From contig NZ_CP077290.1 of NCBI RefSeq assembly GCF_019047785.1, forward strand, positions 2,728,001 through 2,792,000: 64,000 bases of DNA. The letters run 5' to 3'. The position numbers and the translations under genes are program-made. The notes beneath the pieces were generated by a model that did no database searches, was not told where the DNA came from, and saw only the letters and a list, made by a program, of their open reading frames with translations. Below, piece after piece: positions 14,255 through 22,595 of this stretch (its first letter is position 1; each line of letters starts with the position of its first letter). This DNA is from Enterobacter cancerogenus. GTDB taxonomy: Bacteria > Pseudomonadota > Gammaproteobacteria > Enterobacterales > Enterobacteriaceae.

Positions 14255-14363
14255 GTAGGGTACAGAGGTAAGATGTTCTATCTTTCAGACCTTTTACTTC
14301 ACGTAATCGGATTTGGCTGAATATTTTAGCCGCCCCAGTCAGTAATGACTGGGGCGTTTTTTA
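14255..14363 (+). ncRNA. spf: Spot 42 small RNA
   Basis: The sequence from GTAGGGTACAGAGGTAAGAT through the terminator is nearly identical to the 109-nt E. coli Spot 42 RNA, in the same place between polA and engB. Spot 42 is an Hfq-dependent antisense regulator of galK and many carbon-utilisation mRNAs, and is repressed by CRP in E. coli. A -10-like TAGAGT at 14242-14247 is 8 bp upstream. I found no clear CRP site here. Confidence 0.97.
14331..14362 (+). terminator. Spot 42 terminator
   Basis: An 11-bp stem CGCCCCAGTCA / TGACTGGGGCG with loop GTAA and a run of six T. It forms the 3' stem and Hfq-binding U tail of the sRNA. Confidence 0.95.
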
Positions 14364-14386
14364 TTGCGGCAAAGAAAATGCCGGGC

Positions 14387-14413
14387 AAAAAAAAGCGCGG
14401 ACTGTGCCGCGCC
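14387..14413 (-). terminator. terminator of engB
   Basis: On the minus strand GCGCGG-CACAGT-CCGCGC is followed by eight T. It lies just past the engB stop codon and back to back with the Spot 42 terminator. Confidence 0.88.
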
Positions 14414-14418
14414 TGAAA

Positions 14419-15048
14419 TTACTCTTCTTCCGCTTCGGTTGCGGGTTCCAGGTCGTTAAACCAGCTGTCGAGCTTCTGACGCAGCTTATCCACGCCCTGC
14501 TTTTTCAGCGAAGAGAACGGCTCAACCTGCACGTCGCCGTTGAAAGCCAGCACCGCTTCGCGAACCATATTCACCTGCGCTTTACGCGCGCCGCTTGCCA
14601 GCTTATCCGCTTTTGTCAGCAGCACCAGTACGGCAATATCACTCTCCACCGCCCAGGCGATCATCTGCTGATCGAGATCTTTAAGCGGGTGACGGATATC
14701 CATCAGCACCACCAGACCTTTCAGGCACAGGCGTTTCTCCAGGTATTCACCCAGCGCGCGCTGCCACTTGATCTTCATCTCTTCCGGAACCTGGGCATAA
14801 CCGTAGCCCGGCAAGTCGACCAGGCGTTTGCCTTCTGCCACTTCAAACAGGTTAATTAGCTGAGTACGGCCAGGTGTTTTTGAGGTACGGGCCAGGCTCT
14901 TCTGATTTGTCAGCGTATTCAGAGCGCTGGATTTTCCCGCATTGGAGCGGCCAGCAAATGCCACCTCAATACCGGTATCGGAAGGCAGGTGGCGGATATC
15001 GGGCGCACTGGTGACAAAATGCGTCTGTTGGTAGTTCCAGGTAGTCAC
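14419..15048 (-). CDS. engB: ribosome biogenesis GTPase EngB (YihA/YsxC)
   Basis: An essential small GTPase of the TRAFAC class, acting in assembly of the large ribosomal subunit. The 209-residue protein has G1 GRSNAGKS (residues 33-40), G2 around SKTPGRTQ, G3 DLPGYGYA, and G4 TKADK, with the G5 SSLKK near residue 180. The start is a GTG at 15046-15048 preceded by GGAGACG. It is flanked by two regulatory RNAs, spf and csrC. Confidence 0.96.
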   Translation of the reverse strand: MTTWNYQQTHFVTSAPDIRHLPSDTGIEVAFAGRSNAGKSSALNTLTNQKSLARTSKTPGRTQLINLFEVAEGKRLVDLPGYGYAQVPEEMKIKWQRALGEYLEKRLCLKGLVVLMDIRHPLKDLDQQMIAWAVESDIAVLVLLTKADKLASGARKAQVNMVREAVLAFNGDVQVEPFSSLKKQGVDKLRQKLDSWFNDLEPATEAEEE

Positions 15049-15281
15049 GTGGTCGTCTCCAAAATTCGTAATCTGGGGGGATTATACCTGAATGCGGGCA
15101 AAAGGCTTTTCCCATCGTAAGAAGCCTGTGAGCTAAAACCATGAGGTTTGTAAGAGATCTGCCATCCATGCTATGGGAGATTTAAGAGAAATCGCAGAGG
15201 CGAAAAAAGGTAATACATTTAAAATCAGTTAGTTGGTAATGAGTAATTATCTGAAAATCCGTTTTTGTACTCTTTTGATGC

Positions 15282-15309
15282 TTGTTAGTTTAAGTGAACA
15301 AGGTAAAGT
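15282..15309 (+). promoter_or_regulatory. csrC promoter
   Basis: TTGTTA (15282-15287) and TAAAGT (15304-15309) have a 16 bp spacer and lie about 6 bp before the inferred csrC 5' end. The rest of the 15049-15281 gap has no gene that I can support. Confidence 0.6.
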
Positions 15310-15314
15310 GTGCG

Positions 15315-15557
15315 TCAAGGCGAGGACGCCAACAGGATAACGACTTAAGGATAAGGGTCAGGAGCGCCAGGAGGCGAAGACTCAGGATTGTCAGGATGAC
15401 CAGCGCCTGGAGGCGTTTTAACAGGAAACGGAACCGTATCACGGACGGTATCAGCCAACGGATAAACAGGGTTTGTTGTAGGCAAACACGGAATGTGTAA
15501 CCCGTTAAGGGTTGAGAGTCAGGAAAAAAGGCGACAGATTGCTCTGTCGCCTTTTTT
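15315..15557 (+). ncRNA. csrC: CsrC regulatory RNA
   Basis: About 243 nt with more than ten GGA motifs, many as AGGA in hairpin loops (for example around 15324, 15334, 15361, 15370 and 15388). It ends in the terminator GGCGACAG-N6-CTGTCGCC-TTTTTT, the same 3' end as E. coli csrC, and sits between engB and yihI as in E. coli. CsrC sequesters the translational regulator CsrA; its level responds to the BarA-UvrY system. The 5' end is placed by alignment in memory and the promoter, so it is good to a few bases. Confidence 0.93.
15530..15557 (+). terminator. csrC terminator
   Basis: The 8-bp stem GGCGACAG / CTGTCGCC with a 6-nt loop is followed by TTTTTT. Confidence 0.93.
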
Positions 15558-15626
15558 CTTTGCTTGCTTTCTGCTAGATTTCGCCGCAATTCTATACTGA
15601 ATAAAACGACGTTAAGATAAAACATC

Positions 15627-16142
15627 ATGAAAAAACCGACATCCGCAGCGGGTGCTAAGCGCCCTGCAAAAGCACGCCGCAAAACGCGCGAAGAACTGAA
15701 CCAGGAAGCGCGCGATCGCAAACGCGATAAAAAACATCGTGGTCATGCAGCGGGTAGCCGTACAAGCGGTGACGGTGCAGCAGGCGCTTCTGCTAAAAAC
15801 AAACAGCAGAAAGATCCGCGTATTGGCAGCAAAACGCCCGTTCCTCTGGGCGTGACAGACACCCCAGTCACTAAGCAGCACAAACCAAAGAGCGAGAAAC
15901 CTATGCTTTCACCGCAGGCTGAGCTGGACATGCTGGAGAACGACGAGCGCCTGGACGCGCTGCTGGAACGTCTTGAAGAAGGTGAAACCCTGACCGCGGA
16001 AGAGCAGTCCTGGGTGGATGCCAAACTGGACCGCATCGACGAGCTGATGCAGAAGCTTGGTCTGTCTTACGATGATGAAGACGACGAAGAGGAAGAAGAA
16101 AAGCAGGAAGACATGATGCGTCTCCTGAAGGGTGGAAACTAA
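15627..16142 (+). CDS. yihI: Der GTPase-activating protein YihI
   Basis: Stimulates the GTPase Der and so tunes 50S ribosome assembly. The 171-residue protein has a Lys/Arg-rich, disordered N-terminal region (1-90, starting [18 protein letters not shown]) and a helical C-terminal part with a very acidic run of Asp and Glu (about residues 149-163). The pattern and the neighbourhood after csrC match E. coli YihI. Confidence 0.94.
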   Translation: MKKPTSAAGAKRPAKARRKTREELNQEARDRKRDKKHRGHAAGSRTSGDGAAGASAKNKQQKDPRIGSKTPVPLGVTDTPVTKQHKPKSEKPMLSPQAELDMLENDERLDALLERLEEGETLTAEEQSWVDAKLDRIDELMQKLGLSYDDEDDEEEEEKQEDMMRLLKGGN

Positions 16143-16145
16143 CAT

Positions 16146-16328
16146 TTGCACCCGGCAGGTACAGTCGTCCTGCTTATAACCCTTCCGGTTATATGTTATC
16201 TGGTGTGGTTATTCGTTAAACTACGGCGGTTGTCGCGGCGACAGATGTGGCTGCGCACCCGAATGATGGCCCGCAATGGGGCCAGAACGGGCCGCCGTAT
16301 ACGAACGCGACACCAACGGAAGGAGTGA
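16146..16328 (+). CDS. possible small membrane protein between yihI and hemN
   Basis: A 60-codon frame starting at a TTG four bases after the yihI stop. GGTGGA (16131-16136) lies 9 nt upstream and could serve as ribosome site, and the TGA (16326-16328) overlaps the hemN ribosome site AAGGAG. The predicted protein has one hydrophobic segment (residues about 6-24, TVVLLITLPVICYLVWLF) and then a strongly basic tail with 18 or so Arg or Lys. A TTG start and Arg-rich tail in a GC-rich region could be chance. It might be a remnant of the DUF2489 membrane proteins found between yihI and hemN in other gamma-proteobacteria; that link is a guess. Confidence 0.4.
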   Translation: MHPAGTVVLLITLPVICYLVWLFVKLRRLSRRQMWLRTRMMARNGARTGRRIRTRHQRKE

Positions 16329-16330
16329 GC

Positions 16331-17704
16331 ATGTCTGTACCATCAATCGACTGGGATTTGGCCCTGATCCAGAAATATAACTATTCCGGGCCGCGCTATA
16401 CCTCATACCCCACGGCGCTGGAGTTTTCCGACGCTTTTGGCGAGGCTGATTTTCAGCAGGCCGTCGCGCGCTACCCCGAGCGCCCGCTGTCGCTCTACGT
16501 CCACATTCCTTTCTGCCACAAGCTCTGCTACTTCTGCGGCTGCAATAAAATCGTGACCCGCCAGCAGCATAAGGCCGACCAGTATCTGGATGCGCTTGAG
16601 CAGGAAATCCTGCATCGCGCACCGCTGTTTGCTGGCCGTCAGGTTAGCCAGCTGCACTGGGGCGGCGGCACGCCAACCTATCTCAATAAAGCACAAATCA
16701 GCCGTTTGATGACGCTGCTGCGCGGCCACTTCAGGTTTAACGACGATGCCGAAATCTCGATCGAAGTCGATCCGCGCGAAATTGAGCTGGATGTCCTGGA
16801 TCACTTACGCGCAGAAGGTTTTAACCGCCTGAGCATGGGTGTGCAGGACTTTAACAAAGAGGTGCAGCGTCTGGTGAACCGTGAGCAGGACGAAGAATTT
16901 ATCTTTGCCTTGCTCAACCACGCGCGCGATATCGGCTTTACCTCGACCAATATTGATCTGATCTACGGCCTGCCGAAGCAGACGCCAGAGAGCTTTGCCT
17001 TTACGCTCAGGCGCGTGGCCGAACTGAATCCGGATCGCCTGAGCGTGTTTAACTACGCGCATCTGCCGACGCTGTTTGCCGCTCAGCGCAAAATTAAAGA
17101 TGCCGATCTGCCTTCTGCCCAGCAGAAGCTGGATATCCTGCAGGAAACCATCGCGTCGCTGACCGAAGACGGCTATCAGTTTATCGGTATGGACCACTTT
17201 GCCCGTCCGGATGACGAACTGGCGATCGCCCAGCGTGAAGGGGTCTTGCACCGCAATTTCCAGGGTTATACCACCCAGGGCGATACCGATCTGCTCGGGA
17301 TGGGCGTTTCCGCCATCAGCATGATTGGCGACTGCTACGCGCAAAACCAGAAAGAGCTGAAGCTGTACTATCAGCAGGTGGATGACACCGGCAACGCGCT
17401 GTGGCGCGGCACCGCGTTAACGCGCGACGACTGTATTCGTCGGGATGTGATTAAAGCGCTTATCTGCAACTTCCGCCTCGATTTCAGCGAGATTGAAGCG
17501 CAGTGGGATCTGCAGTTCAGCGATTACTTTGCGGATGATCTGAAGCTGATTGCGCCGCTGGCAAAAGATGGGCTGGTGGACGTCACGGACAGCGCGATTG
17601 TGGTTACGCCAAAAGGGCGTCTGCTGATCCGTAATATCTGCATGTGCTTTGACGCCTATCTGCGGCAAAAGGCGCGTTTACAGCAGTTCTCGCGGGTGAT
17701 TTAA
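16331..17704 (+). CDS. hemN: oxygen-independent coproporphyrinogen III dehydrogenase HemN
   Basis: A radical SAM enzyme that decarboxylates coproporphyrinogen III to protoporphyrinogen IX without oxygen, in haem synthesis. The 457-residue protein has the cluster motif CHKLCYFC with Cys62, Cys66 and Cys69, preceded by YVHIPF. HWGGGTPTYL follows as the SAM-binding glycine-rich motif. The start ATG at 16331 has AAGGAG at 16320-16325 and yields MSVPSIDWDL; upstream in-frame codons to 16247 have no such site. Length is the same as in E. coli. Confidence 0.97.
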   Translation: MSVPSIDWDLALIQKYNYSGPRYTSYPTALEFSDAFGEADFQQAVARYPERPLSLYVHIPFCHKLCYFCGCNKIVTRQQHKADQYLDALEQEILHRAPLFAGRQVSQLHWGGGTPTYLNKAQISRLMTLLRGHFRFNDDAEISIEVDPREIELDVLDHLRAEGFNRLSMGVQDFNKEVQRLVNREQDEEFIFALLNHARDIGFTSTNIDLIYGLPKQTPESFAFTLRRVAELNPDRLSVFNYAHLPTLFAAQRKIKDADLPSAQQKLDILQETIASLTEDGYQFIGMDHFARPDDELAIAQREGVLHRNFQGYTTQGDTDLLGMGVSAISMIGDCYAQNQKELKLYYQQVDDTGNALWRGTALTRDDCIRRDVIKALICNFRLDFSEIEAQWDLQFSDYFADDLKLIAPLAKDGLVDVTDSAIVVTPKGRLLIRNICMCFDAYLRQKARLQQFSRVI

Positions 17705-17712
17705 GCGGCAAT

Positions 17713-17787
17713 GCCGGGTGGCGCTTCGCTTACCCGGCCTACGTTTCACGCTTTTGTAGGCCGGGTAAGGCGAAGCCGTCACCCGGC
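17713..17787. repeat. REP/BIME element after hemN
   Basis: Two inverted REP units, GCCGGGTGGCGC-TTCGC-TTACCCGGC and the mirror copy GGCCGGGTAAGGCGAAGCCGTCACCCGGC, are separated by ACGTTTCACGC. This is a typical BIME between convergent genes, which can stabilise mRNA ends. Confidence 0.85.
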
Positions 17788-17804
17788 TTCTCATCGCCAG
17801 CTCG

Positions 17805-17915
17805 CTAGCTAAGCAGCCCCACCAGCGCTGCACACAGGACGGCAGCAACGGCGGTTTGCGGCGTGTGGCTTTCAGCGGCTCCGCTTGAGAGCAGAGTGAT
17901 TAATGATTCCAGCAT
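17805..17915 (-). CDS. yshB: small membrane protein YshB
   Basis: A 36-residue protein between hemN and glnG, below the size most gene finders call. It begins MLESLITLLSSGAAESHT and continues with a hydrophobic stretch TAVAAVLCAALVGLLS, nearly the same as the E. coli small protein YshB as I remember it. The start ATG is at 17913-17915, preceded on its strand by GGGGGGACC, and the stop is a TAG. YshB is a membrane-associated small protein; in Salmonella it has been tied to survival inside host cells. The molecular role is not known. Confidence 0.9.
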   Translation of the reverse strand: MLESLITLLSSGAAESHTPQTAVAAVLCAALVGLLS

Positions 17916-17969
17916 GATGGTCCCCCCAAATTTCCGGGCACGATCATACAAAACTCATCGGAACAGTAA

Positions 17970-17995
17970 AGCGCAAAATAACGGCAATTTGCGCT
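17970..17995 (-). terminator. probable terminator after glnG
   Basis: On the minus strand AGCGCAAA and TTTGCGCT form an 8-bp stem with a 10-nt loop, 30 bp past the glnG stop, followed by TTTACTG. The short U tract makes it a moderate terminator; yshB lies beyond it. Confidence 0.5.
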
Positions 17996-18025
17996 CAATT
18001 AATAATCTTTACACAGCGGTAAAGA

Positions 18026-19438
18026 TCACTCCATTCCCAGCTCTTTCAGCTTACGCGTCAGGGTATTACGGCCCCATCCCAGCAGGCGCGCCGCCTCCTG
18101 TTTATGTCCCTGCGTATGGCGCAACGCGGTGGTTAACAGCGTGCGTTCCATCTCAGGCTGCGCCTCGGAAAGCAGGTTTTGATGACCGGAACGCAACGCG
18201 CGGTCGGCCCACTGTGCCAGAAGCGTCGCCCAGCTGTCCGAAATCGTAGAGCCGGTGTTGCTTTCTGGGGCGGTGGCCTCAAAGAGTTCTGCCGGTAAAT
18301 CCTGAATCAAGACTTCCTGGCCCGCCGCCATCACCGTAAGCCAGCGGCAGGTATTTTCCAGCTGACGCACGTTACCCGGCCATGCCAGTCGGGTGAGGGC
18401 CGCATCGGTCTCCGGATGGAGCAGTTTGGCTTCCACACCGAGTTCACGCGCGGCGACCTGCAGGAAGTGACGCGCCAGGCGGGGAATATCCTCCCGACGC
18501 TCACGCAGCGGCGGGAGATGAACGCGGATGACGTTCAGGCGATGGAACAAATCCTCGCGGAATTTGCCCTCCTGCACGCGCAGCTCCAGGTTCTGGTGGG
18601 TGGCGGCAATAATGCGCACGTCCACTTTTACCGGAGCGTAGCCGCCCACGCGATAAAACTGACCGTCAGCCAGCACGCGCAGCAGGCGGGTCTGAACATC
18701 CAGCGGCATATCGCCGATTTCATCCAGGAACAGTGTTCCCCCGTCGGCCTGTTCGAAACGCCCCTGACGAATGGTATTCGCCCCGGTAAACGCCCCTTTT
18801 TCATGGCCGAACAGCTCGGATTCAATCAAATCTTTTGGAATGGCCGCCATGTTCAGGGCGATGAAAGGCGATTTTGCGCGCGGGCTATGGCGATGCAGCG
18901 CATGCGCGACCAGCTCTTTACCCGTTCCCGATTCACCGTTAATCAGAACGCTGATGGACGATCGCGACAGGCGGCCAATAATGCGAAACACATCCTGCAT
19001 GGCAGGCGCTTCACCGATAATATCCGCCGTCGGGCCAAAAACGGGCGCGTTGCGGGGCTGCTGCTGCTCCTGATAGTGGCTGATGGCGCGCTCAACCAGC
19101 GCAACCGCTTCGTCAATATCAAACGGCTTAGGCAGATAATCAAATGCCCCTTGCTGGTAGGCGCTGACGGCTGCATCCAGATCGGAGTGCGCCGTCATTA
19201 TGATGACCGGAAGCATAGGATGGCGCTGCTTGATCTGCTTTAACAGCGCCAGACCGTCTATACCCGGCATGCGAATATCAGAGAGCAGCACGTCCGGCGT
19301 TTTTGTGGTCAGGGCATCAAGCACGTCGCTGCCGCTTTCAAACGTCGTACAGGTTAATCCTGCCCCCGTGAGTGCGCGTTCAAGCACCCAACGGATGGAG
19401 CTATCGTCATCGACTACCCAGACTATCCCTCGTTGCAT
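18026..19438 (-). CDS. glnG: nitrogen regulator NtrC (GlnG), response regulator for sigma-54 promoters
   Basis: Phosphorylated NtrC binds enhancers and activates sigma-54 polymerase during nitrogen limitation. The 470-residue protein has a receiver domain with Asp54 in LLSDIRMPG, an AAA+ domain (about 140-370) with Walker A GESGTGKE, the sigma-54 contact loop GAFTGA, and Walker B GGTLFLDEIGD, then a C-terminal Fis-type helix-turn-helix with EAARLLGWGRNTLTRKLKEL. The start MQRGIVWVVDD at 19438 is preferred over the ATG three codons upstream because GGTGACG fits it and E. coli NtrC starts the same. It follows glnL after 11 bp. Confidence 0.97.
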   Translation of the reverse strand: MQRGIVWVVDDDSSIRWVLERALTGAGLTCTTFESGSDVLDALTTKTPDVLLSDIRMPGIDGLALLKQIKQRHPMLPVIIMTAHSDLDAAVSAYQQGAFDYLPKPFDIDEAVALVERAISHYQEQQQPRNAPVFGPTADIIGEAPAMQDVFRIIGRLSRSSISVLINGESGTGKELVAHALHRHSPRAKSPFIALNMAAIPKDLIESELFGHEKGAFTGANTIRQGRFEQADGGTLFLDEIGDMPLDVQTRLLRVLADGQFYRVGGYAPVKVDVRIIAATHQNLELRVQEGKFREDLFHRLNVIRVHLPPLRERREDIPRLARHFLQVAARELGVEAKLLHPETDAALTRLAWPGNVRQLENTCRWLTVMAAGQEVLIQDLPAELFEATAPESNTGSTISDSWATLLAQWADRALRSGHQNLLSEAQPEMERTLLTTALRHTQGHKQEAARLLGWGRNTLTRKLKELGME

Positions 19439-19449
19439 AAACGTCACCT

Positions 19450-20499
19450 TTATTTTTTAATCGGCAGGAAAACCGAAAACTCGGTATGTCCCGGCCAACT
19501 GGTAAATTCAATTTTGCCGGAGTGTTGGTCGATCAGATTACGGGCAATGGATAACCCTAAACCGGTGCCGCCCTCGCGGCCGCTGACCATCGGGTAGAAC
19601 AGGGTGTCCTGCAAATGCGGCGGAATACCCGGCCCGTTATCTTCAACGTCGATACGCGCCGCCAGACGATAGCGTTCGCCGTGAAGCGTCAGCTGGAACG
19701 CGGTGCGGGTGCGCAGAATGATTTCGCCGCCCTCCGGACCTAACGCCTGGAGCGCGTTGCGTACAATATTCAGCAGAACCTGTTCAATCTGGTCCGGATC
19801 GTGCGCCAGTTCCGGCAGGCTTGGGTCGTAATCACGCACCAGCGTGACGTTCTTCGGCAGCTCCATCGAGACCAGCTTCACGACGCGCTCAGCCACTTTG
19901 TGGATGCTTTCAGAGATATGCATGCCAGGCTGTTGCGGCCCGAGCAGGCGGTCAACCAGATTACGCAGGCGGTCTGCCTGCTCAATGATGACGTTGGTGT
20001 ACTCGGCAAGCTCCGGGTCCGGCAGCGCTTTGGTTAACAGCTGCGCTGCGCCCCGTAATCCGCCCAGCGGGTTTTTGATTTCATGTGCCAGGCCGCGCAC
20101 CAGATCGCGAGCGGCAATTTGCTGAGCGTGCTGGAGCTGCTCCTGACTCAGGCGTCGTTGGTTATCCATCGGGGCCATTTCCAGCAGGATAAGGCCGTCA
20201 GGCAGGCGCTGCGCCGTCAGCGATAGAATGTGCGAGCGCCCGTCGATCACCAGCGTCACTTCGTTATCGGTAAACCCCTGGCCCGCCAGCAGGCTTTCCT
20301 GCATCAGAGCGATGTTCAGCGAAAAATAGCTCAGCAGTTCAGGAAGCGGGGTACCAAACAGTTTGCGCGCGCTTTGGGCGAGCAGTTGCTGCGCCGCCGG
20401 GTTGGCGTAATGCACCGCCAGCTCGTCGTCGACCAGCAAAATACTGTTAATCAAAGAATTGAGGATCTGCCCAGCATCGGGCAGCGTGCCAGTTGCCAT
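19450..20499 (-). CDS. glnL: nitrogen regulation sensor kinase/phosphatase NtrB (GlnL)
   Basis: A cytoplasmic histidine kinase that phosphorylates or dephosphorylates NtrC according to the PII protein GlnB. The 349-residue protein has a PAS domain (about 10-115), the H box [15 protein letters not shown] with His139, an N box [10 protein letters not shown], and G boxes DNGPGIPP and [13 protein letters not shown]. No membrane segment is visible, as expected for NtrB. It has its own promoter with an NtrC operator upstream. Confidence 0.97.
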   Translation of the reverse strand: MATGTLPDAGQILNSLINSILLVDDELAVHYANPAAQQLLAQSARKLFGTPLPELLSYFSLNIALMQESLLAGQGFTDNEVTLVIDGRSHILSLTAQRLPDGLILLEMAPMDNQRRLSQEQLQHAQQIAARDLVRGLAHEIKNPLGGLRGAAQLLTKALPDPELAEYTNVIIEQADRLRNLVDRLLGPQQPGMHISESIHKVAERVVKLVSMELPKNVTLVRDYDPSLPELAHDPDQIEQVLLNIVRNALQALGPEGGEIILRTRTAFQLTLHGERYRLAARIDVEDNGPGIPPHLQDTLFYPMVSGREGGTGLGLSIARNLIDQHSGKIEFTSWPGHTEFSVFLPIKK

Positions 20500-20521
20500 T
20501 CAGCAGTCTCCTGGAGTTGGC

Positions 20522-20538
20522 TGCACTAATTTAGTGCA
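20522..20538. promoter_or_regulatory. NtrC operator at the glnL promoter
   Basis: TGCACTAATTTAGTGCA is a perfect 17-bp palindrome with the TGCAC...GTGCA arms of NtrC sites. It lies 22 bp before the glnL start. In E. coli, NtrC represses the glnL promoter from a site in this position. Confidence 0.9.
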
Positions 20539-20587
20539 GTATAGCGTTTTAGACGAAAAAAGCGCGTGAGATCAGTTTGTTGGTGGA

Positions 20588-20613
20588 GAAAAAAGCCCAT
20601 CCGAAGATGGGCT
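20588..20613 (-). terminator. glnA terminator
   Basis: On the minus strand AGCCCATC-TTCG-GATGGGCT is followed by six T. It separates glnA from glnLG, which are partly transcribed from their own promoter. Confidence 0.92.
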
Positions 20614-20797
20614 GAAAGTTTCCACGGCAACTAAAACCTGCGTCTTTCTCGCGACAGCTGCGTTGGCCGCTTTCGTTCACCCCGATCACTTACTGATGTA
20701 AGCTCCCGGGGACTCACTCAATTGCCGCCTTGCCGTAGCAAGAAATCCATTGGTTTTTAAACTCTCACGACACATCGTGCAGAGTTTTCATTCTTCA
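20588..20797 (-). ncRNA. glnA 3' UTR, probable GlnZ-type small RNA
   Basis: The 210 nt after the glnA stop end in the terminator below. They contain a stable hairpin with nested stems CCCCG...CGGGG and CTTAC-ATCA-GTAAG (about 20679-20710). In E. coli and Salmonella the glnA 3' UTR is processed to the Hfq-binding sRNA GlnZ, which links nitrogen state to carbon metabolism. Position, size and terminator fit. I cannot confirm the 5' processing site or the seed from this sequence alone. Confidence 0.6.
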
Positions 20798-22207
20798 TTA
20801 AACGCTGTAGTACAGTTCGAACTCAACCGGGTGTGGCGTCATGCGTACGCGGTCGTTTTCTTCGGTACGCAGTGCGATATAAGCGTCGATAGCTTCATCG
20901 GTGAACACGCCACCCGCGGTCAGGAACTCACGGTCTGCGTCCAGCGCCTGCAGGGCTTCTTCCAGAGAGCCAGCAACCTGTGGGATCTCTTTCGCTTCTT
21001 CTGGCGGCAGGTCATACAGGTTTTTGTCCATGGCTTCGCCAGGGTGGATCTTGTTCTTGATACCGTCCAGGCCGGCCATCAGCAGCGCGGCGAAGCACAG
21101 GTACGGGTTAGCCGCTGGATCCGGGAAGCGCACTTCGATACGACGCGCTTTCGGAGACGCAACAACCGGGATACGGATAGACGCAGAACGGTTACGGGCA
21201 GAGTAGGCCAGCATGACCGGCGCTTCGTAGCCTGGGACCAGACGCTTGTAGGAGTTCGTGGTTGGGTTCGCCAGGGCGTTGATGGCTTTAGCGTGTTTGA
21301 TCACACCGCCAATGTAGTGCAGCGCCTGCTCGGACAGACCAGCATACTTGTCGCCAGCGAACAGGTTGGTGCCGTTCTTGGACAGAGACATGTGGCAGTG
21401 CATACCGGAACCGTTATCGCCAAACATCGGTTTTGGCATGAAGGTCGCGGTTTTACCGAAACGGTGCGCTACATTGTGAACAACGTATTTGTAGATCTGA
21501 ATCTCGTCCGCTTTTTTGGTCATGGTGTTGAAGCGGGTCGCGATTTCGTTCTGGCCAGCGGTCGCCACTTCGTGGTGATGCGCTTCAACGACCAGGCCCA
21601 TCTCTTCCATGATCAGACACATGGTAGAGCGGATGTCCTGTGAAGAATCGACCGGAGGAACCGGGAAGTAACCGCCTTTCACGCCAGGACGGTGACCTTT
21701 GTTACCACCTTCGTATTTGGTGGAAGAGTTCCATGCGCCTTCGATGTCATCGATAGCAACGTGGGAACCCGAAATGGTCGCGCCGAAACGGATGTCGTCA
21801 AACAGGAAGAACTCTGGCTCTGGCCCAAACAGAACGGTATCTGCAATGCCGGTAGAACGCAGGTACTCTTCAGCACGTTTCGCGATGGAACGCGGGTCGC
21901 GGTCATAGCCCTGCAGCGTGCCTGGCTCAAGGATATCGCAACGGATGATCAGCGTAGACTCTTCGAAGAACGGGTCAATGAGCGCAGTCGTGGCATCTGG
22001 CATCAGAACCATGTCGGATTCGTTAATACCTTTCCAGCCACCAATGGAGGAGCCGTCAAACATTTTGCCTTCTTCAAAGAATTCGGCGTTTACCTGATGA
22101 GCAGGAATTGTGACGTGCTGTTCTTTACCTTTGGTATCGGTGAAGCGCAGATCAACAAACTTCACTTCATGTTCGTTCAGCATCGTCAAAACGTGTTCAG
22201 CGGACAT
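20798..22207 (-). CDS. glnA: glutamine synthetase type I
   Basis: Makes glutamine from glutamate, ammonia and ATP; the active enzyme is a dodecamer controlled by adenylylation. The 469-residue protein has the GS signatures FDGSSIGGW, the ATP-binding block [14 protein letters not shown], and the adenylylation site NLYDLPPEE with the Tyr at position 398 counting Met (Tyr397). It starts [15 protein letters not shown] with GGAGAG upstream. It is the first gene of glnALG. Confidence 0.98.
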   Translation of the reverse strand: MSAEHVLTMLNEHEVKFVDLRFTDTKGKEQHVTIPAHQVNAEFFEEGKMFDGSSIGGWKGINESDMVLMPDATTALIDPFFEESTLIIRCDILEPGTLQGYDRDPRSIAKRAEEYLRSTGIADTVLFGPEPEFFLFDDIRFGATISGSHVAIDDIEGAWNSSTKYEGGNKGHRPGVKGGYFPVPPVDSSQDIRSTMCLIMEEMGLVVEAHHHEVATAGQNEIATRFNTMTKKADEIQIYKYVVHNVAHRFGKTATFMPKPMFGDNGSGMHCHMSLSKNGTNLFAGDKYAGLSEQALHYIGGVIKHAKAINALANPTTNSYKRLVPGYEAPVMLAYSARNRSASIRIPVVASPKARRIEVRFPDPAANPYLCFAALLMAGLDGIKNKIHPGEAMDKNLYDLPPEEAKEIPQVAGSLEEALQALDADREFLTAGGVFTDEAIDAYIALRTEENDRVRMTPHPVEFELYYSV

Positions 22208-22306
22208 ACTTAACTCTCCAGATTGGTCATTGTCGTCGTGGTAACGAGGTCTTCAAATTCTGCTTTGGCCTGGCTGCGAGCCATTTTTTTGGCGTATTTT
22301 TGTAAA

Positions 22307-22322
22307 GCGAAATCTGTGCCAA
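22307..22322 (-). promoter_or_regulatory. glnAp2: sigma-54 promoter glnAp2
   Basis: On the minus strand TTGGCACAGATTTCGC has the -24 GG and -12 GC of the sigma-54 consensus with correct spacing. The transcription start would fall near 22296, about 90 bp before the glnA ATG. Confidence 0.92.
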
Positions 22323-22394
22323 CTTTTAAAACACCCCCAAAAGGCGTTATCATGCGCACCATAGTGCAAAAGACCTGCACTACAATGGATTTGT

Positions 22395-22411
22395 TGCACC
22401 AGTATAGTGCT
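22395..22411. promoter_or_regulatory. NtrC enhancer site 2 of glnA
   Basis: TGCACCAGTATAGTGCT matches the NtrC site consensus in 17 bp. Its centre is about 107 bp upstream of the inferred glnAp2 start, the same as the promoter-proximal strong site in E. coli (about -108). Confidence 0.88.
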
Positions 22412-22426
22412 TCAATGTGAACATTG

Positions 22427-22443
22427 AGCACCATATTGGTGCA
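22427..22443. promoter_or_regulatory. NtrC enhancer site 1 of glnA
   Basis: AGCACCATATTGGTGCA is a nearly perfect palindrome whose centre is 32 bp from the other strong site, so both lie on one DNA face about -139 from glnAp2. The pair is the classic NtrC enhancer. Confidence 0.9.
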
Positions 22444-22535
22444 ATTTACGTTAAAGTGCCCTGTTACCGCTCCGTGAAAGCGATCACAAAGCATCTCTGC
22501 AATACTTGTTTGCGGGGGATGTTTGTGATCCTGTT

Positions 22536-22562
22536 TTGTAGTGCGATTAATCCGTGTACAAT
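22536..22562 (+). promoter_or_regulatory. probable typA promoter
   Basis: TACAAT (22557-22562) is a good -10 hexamer 33 bp before the typA start. TTGTAG (22536-22541) could be -35 with a 15 bp spacer, or TTTGTA with 16 bp. Confidence 0.5.
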
Positions 22563-22595
22563 AACGCGCTATTTCTAAATGCCTGAGGCAAAGTT

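Larger units (their letters stand above)
22208..22595. other. divergent control region between glnA and typA
   Basis: This 388-bp gap has no gene. It carries the glnA sigma-54 promoter, two strong NtrC enhancer sites, weaker NtrC-like repeats (for example TGCGCACCATAGTGCAA at 22353-22369), and the typA promoter. On the minus strand TATACT at 22401-22406, inside the promoter-proximal NtrC site, may be the -10 of the sigma-70 promoter glnAp1. Confidence 0.85.
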
